Source of the DNA: Epiperipatus broadwayi
Taxonomy: Eukaryota > Onychophora > Udeonychophora > Euonychophora > Peripatidae
NCBI GenBank assembly: GCA_028023455.1
Contig: JAQFVV010006719.1
Coordinates: forward strand, 310,001-374,000
Reading direction: 5' to 3'
Length of the DNA: 64,000 nucleotides
Part shown: piece after piece, positions 60,590 through 64,000 of the stretch
Layout: each line of letters begins with the position of its first letter
Position numbering within the stretch: the first letter of the stretch is position 1
The notes under the pieces: model-generated
What the model saw: only the letters and a program-made list of their open reading frames with translations
Told to the model about the DNA's origin: nothing
Database searches by the model: none
Position numbers and translations under genes: made by a program

Positions 60590-61960
60590 GTTTAAATCAA
60601 ACTGACTTCAAGAAAGGCACAATACCTTCTTAATTCTATCTCATTTGCATTCTATTCTCAGTTCCATCCTCACAGTGTAATTTCATACTACTGATAAGTC
60701 CTTAGAATGTCCTTGAGGCAACTTTTGTAATGTAAACAGTAATACAATTTGCCTTCTTCCATGGAAGTAAGATTAAATTCATTATAAAATATTTTTTTAG
60801 GAAATCTGTTGCTATACTTTACTCTATATGCCCGTTCTATTAAAGATATGCTCTTAATAATAGTACATTCAATATCATCATTTCAAGTAATAAAAAGAAC
60901 ATAATATCTGGTTTTTTGATTTTACCATCACATTTTCAGGATAGTACTAAACTTCCTTAAATAAATATGTTATGATGATAGGTGGACTTCATCTCATCTA
61001 CATACAGTAGTTACATTACTATGATGTCATAGTATATTGTCTAACATCTCAAATGCAACAACACACTGGAGTTTGTATTATGTTTTATCATCGATGTCCA
61101 TCTTTCTCTATATAAATCTACCACAATATCTAAATTGATTCCTATTCTTAAGATTAAAACTAGTTATCCTAGCCAAGTTGCTGAATATTTTTTTCCATTA
61201 CTAGGTATAAAACACATGGCTTTTGAAGTATTAATTACTGAACCACAAACATTACAACACAATACTTACAGACTGCATTTAAAATACCAAAACATTCTAT
61301 AAATCAGAATGTGAATCAGCATACTGTAAATTTATAAGTAAAAAAAAAATAACTTTTTGCTTATAATCAGTTCAAATTGAAAACCCTGTACCTTAATCAC
61401 AACTTGATGTCAGTTTTTATGAAAATATTTATGACTGTTTGAAAGACCAATTTCATTTCAATTTTTATAACAAATATTCAAATATTTTGCCATCAGTAAT
61501 GCTGTAAAATATAAACAAACTTCAGTAAGACAAAAACATTTGATTAAAAAACTTTTTCATCATCTGAATCGAATGCTTTGACCAACTAGAATAGAAGAAA
61601 CATATAAACCATGTTTCTGTGAATGTTACCTACTTCCATTTTCCTGATTCTCTAAATCCATACTGAATCTATAGATAACTGCTCATCTACAACTGGAAAC
61701 AATCTATTTAATAAAATCATTAAAGGGTATCTTGATTATAGTGGATAACAATGATATTCTACAGCAATTACTGTACACTTCTACCAACTTTGTTTTTATA
61801 AATTGGATGGGTACAAAATGATGTTCAGATCATGACACAATTTTAAAAATTCTATAAGACTCGTACCACAACTGGCAATAGATTGGCTCAACACAGATAC
61901 ACATACTCATGACCAATAACCAAAAAAGAAGGCAGTTCTATGTTTGATGATCATCAGCAA
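60590..61960 (-). pseudogene. Decayed non-LTR reverse transcriptase
   Basis: Minus strand, in shifting frames with stops: a GKI/NRL-like region near 61760-61700, YGFRESGK-like (about 61663-61640, the QxGFR motif), LVKAFDS (about 61590-61565, motif A), GSVINTSKAMCF-like (about 61250-61215) and LLYG-CE-like near 60680. Their order matches LINE reverse transcriptases. Too decayed to name a clade; it is not the RTE family of 4561-6790. Confidence 0.45.
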
Positions 61961-62660
61961 GAGCTTAACCATAGATTTGAGTCCTCCAAAGCTGATATAT
62001 TATGTAAAGAGAGGAGTGACATCAAGAGAAAGATCAAAAAAGCTTGTTTTATTACCAGCGACACCAACTCTATAAATAGAAAAGACACTTACTTGCTTTG
62101 CCATTTCCAGAACATGGATAATATAAAAAAATATTTCTGCATATATTTGCATATAATGATGTTGATAATCTACAAGGCTATGATTATGGAGTAACGAAAC
62201 TCTGAAAGCGCTCAACCCAAATAAATTTTTATGTGGAATAGTTTCACCTTCATCAAATTAGCATATTATTAAAAATTCTAGCAGTTTTGTATAGTGGTCT
62301 CGTTCTTCATATCTGTATACTTCACATTTCCGCATGATCTTGATTGAACAATTTTAAAACAATGTGATAAATTCTGTTCTACTTAATGAATTTGAAGTTT
62401 TAAGATCTGAAAGATTACAGAATAAATATTTCACAAAGCAGAAACTTAAATATATACACTCATTTAAAAAAAAAAGGTGTGATTGATTTTAAAACATTAT
62501 TAAAAATGTAACATGAAAATTTTGGTACGCAATATCTCGAGGAAATGTAATATGGAAAATAACTTTATGTAAAAACATATATATGATTTTAAGCGTATCT
62601 CACGTATGTTTTTGCGTATAGTTATTTCCCACATTGTTAAAAATGACGAAAAAAGATTTA
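61961..62660. other. Unassigned DNA
   Basis: Overlapping frames at 61940-62215 on both strands have no domain. Confidence 0.35.
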
Positions 62661-62680
62661 TTTGAAAGCATTTATATAGT

Positions 62681-62806
62681 TGTTGTTTTTTTTTCCTTTT
62701 TTTTTCATATGTCATAGCTCGGCCGGGAGGCGAACCCACAACCGTCTGCAACCAACTACTTGCTTGCAAGATGGCTGCGATGACCTCTCGGCTAACAACG
62801 CTTGAC
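62681..62806 (-). mobile_element. tRNA-derived SINE, copy 6, with target duplication
   Basis: Minus strand, long subtype. T run, CATATGTCATAGCTCGGCC, GGCGAACCCACAACC, CGTCTGCAACCAACTAC, TGACCTCTCGGCTAAC. Flanked by a perfect 14-bp duplication AGCATTTATATAGT (62667-62680 and 62807-62820). The youngest-looking copy. Confidence 0.93.
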
Positions 62807-63115
62807 AGCATTTATATAGTCAACAACAATTCATCTTAAACTATATCATATCTAGATATTGTGCTATATTAATAATTTTGTCTACTATACTTTGACATTG
62901 AGATCAATTCTTAAACAATGCTATAGTTATAGTTATGATAAATGACAGGTAGATATTGGGATTTACTTAAGGAACAGAGCTGGAAACAAAAATTACCAAA
63001 AAATACTGCCACTCAATTGCTAAATTAAGTTGAAAAAATACATTATGAAATTATGGATAGATCATTATTTGTCTGAAGTGAAGATCTCAAGCAATTGCAT
63101 ATGCCTGTCAATCTA

Positions 63116-63150
63116 CCCCCCCCCCCCCACACACACACACAAACACAAAC
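63116..63150. repeat. C run followed by (CA)n
   Basis: 13 C residues at 63116-63128, then a CA microsatellite. Confidence 0.9.
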
Positions 63151-63248
63151 TATCACATCAAGAGTATAAAGCCTCAACTAGGTTCTTCTCATTAAGTTCT
63201 GTAGCTACTATAAGCACTTTTTTATTATTATTTACAGTAATTATTTTT

Positions 63249-63435
63249 AATACATTGTACAGGCTTAACACCTGCATTTATATATGCAATATATGCGGAA
63301 TTCGAACTCAGACTTTCACAAGATTCATAACTCTCAGTGCCATCCTATATTGCTGACCCACCTGATCACACACATGTTGGAAAGATAAATAATAAACAAT
63401 ATATAAATGCAGGTGTTAATCCTGTACAATGTATT
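63249..63435 (-). mobile_element. Family A derivative bounded by inverted repeats
   Basis: 37-base terminal inverted repeats (63249-63285 and 63399-63435; outermost AATACATTGTACAGG and complement) enclose the post-cleavage half of family A: TTATTTATCTTTCC, the A-box-like TGGGTCAGCAATATAGG and the B-box-like GAGTTCGAATTCC on the minus strand. The upstream half and the ribozyme core are absent. The inner edge of one inverted repeat (63399/63400) coincides with the position where the ribozyme would cut. Confidence 0.6.
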
Positions 63436-63499
63436 AATTTATATAAATAGTGCGTAAAATGGTCTGCCCATCCCTCACATATGTATGTATAAATGGATT

Positions 63500-63862
63500 A
63501 TTCTCCTGTTTAAGGGGGGTCAGAATGACTAAACGTCAACATGGGTAGGATGACTAACATGGGCTTTGAACATTCCATTATCAGATTTTCAATGAAATGG
63601 AAGGCTGAAGAGTTGTGGGTTCGAGTAGTTTGAAGCCTGTCCATTAAAGTATGAAGATTGGCTATCTTAATATAAAGCTGAGTACTGAATATATATATAT
63701 ATATTTGTGGAGAAGGTAATCTGGACCAACTGATGAGTGCTGGTTTAGCACGAAATGCACATATTGGTGATTATTTATCTTTCCAACATGTGTGTGATCA
63801 GGTGGGTCAGCAATATAAGATGGCACTGAGAATTGTGGATCATGTGCAAGTCTGAGTAATTA
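63500..63862 (+). mobile_element. Family A hammerhead element, best ribozyme copy
   Basis: Plus strand: GTCAACATGGGTAGGATGAC, then ATTATCAGATTTTCAATG, GAAGCCTGTCCATTAAAGT, the hammerhead at 63715-63775, and the tRNA-like end with TGGGTCAGCAATATAAG and AAGTCTGAG. It stops just before the B box is completed, so this copy is 3'-truncated. Confidence 0.78.
63715..63775 (+). ncRNA. Type I hammerhead ribozyme, family A, best copy
   Basis: CTGATGA at 63730-63736; stem II GTGCT/AGCAC (63737-63741 with 63747-63751), five perfect pairs, loop GGTTT; GAAA at 63752-63755; stem III TG/CA (two pairs) closed by a CA mismatch; A-U-A site at 63761-63763, cleavage predicted after 63763. Stem I: ACCAA (63725-63729) with TTGGT (63764-63768), a TGG bulge (63722-63724), then TAATC (63717-63721) with GATTA (63769-63773). 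Every conserved core position is present. The bulge in stem I facing the stem II loop is the arrangement that gives natural hammerheads their tertiary contact. Confidence 0.87.
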
Positions 63863-64000
63863 TTTTTATAACAGATCTTATTTTACTTTTAAATGAATAC
63901 AATACATAGAGTTAGAATTAGATACACCATTTATATTTATATATTGATTAATATGTATTTCATATCAATATTTTGGATGTTTTGTTATAGCCTTGACAAA

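Noticed and set aside
1-64000. CRISPR array, operon or bacterial genes
   Set aside because: No regularly spaced direct repeats with unique spacers and no dense coding; the content is clearly eukaryotic.

Overview
This is strongly AT-rich eukaryotic nuclear DNA with no operons and no convincing intact host gene. Long stop-rich stretches, A-tailed SINEs, decayed LINEs, pogo/Tigger and hAT-like DNA transposon remains and minisatellites point to an intergenic or intronic region of an invertebrate animal. I cannot name the species. G+C content was judged by eye only.

The most interesting content is two families of short dispersed elements that carry hammerhead self-cleaving ribozymes (HHR). Family A (best core 63715-63775, plus strand) has CTGATGA, a 5-bp stem II, GAAA, a short palindromic stem III, a predicted AUA cleavage site and a two-part stem I. 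A tRNA-like stretch with a Pol III B-box-like motif follows. Family B (best core 3446-3504, plus strand) has CTGATGA, stem II, GAAA, a GUC cleavage site and a two-part stem I. Copies lie on both strands at about 0.36, 1.9, 3.1-3.6, 19.0, 19.7, 27.2-27.6, 36.6-36.9, 37.3-37.6, 45.5, 46.0, 48.6-48.9, 50.6, 51.0, 60.1, 63.3 and 63.7 kb. Three copies have direct repeats of 10-13 bp at their ends, as expected of retrotransposition. Several are head-to-head inverted dimers. The layout resembles SINE-like HHR repeats and retrozymes described in other animals, but these two families and their architecture may be undescribed.

Other content by region: 2.3 kb tRNA-derived SINE; 4.6-6.8 kb RTE-clade LINE (minus) with an intact reverse transcriptase core but a truncated endonuclease and a 22-bp frameshifting deletion; 7.7-9.4 kb simple and minisatellite arrays; 10.3-11.05 kb LTR-like repeat with a 103-bp tandem repeat; 11-18.9 kb empty AT-rich DNA; 23-25.2 kb hAT-like and Tigger fragments; 25.3-26.9 and 33.2-34.7 kb two copies of a 1.5-kb direct repeat; 30-31 kb SINEs and a hAT-like end; 34.7-37.2 kb a decayed RTE split by an insertion; 42.2-44.6 kb an RTE 3' end, a long hairpin and a MITE with 8-bp target duplication; 52.6-54.4 kb a deleted Tigger with a nested SINE; 58.7 and 62.7 kb SINEs; 60.6-62 kb a decayed LINE.

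The elements probably depend on each other: SINEs and HHR elements with long target duplications need a LINE- or Penelope-type reverse transcriptase supplied in trans. No such complete machinery is in this window.
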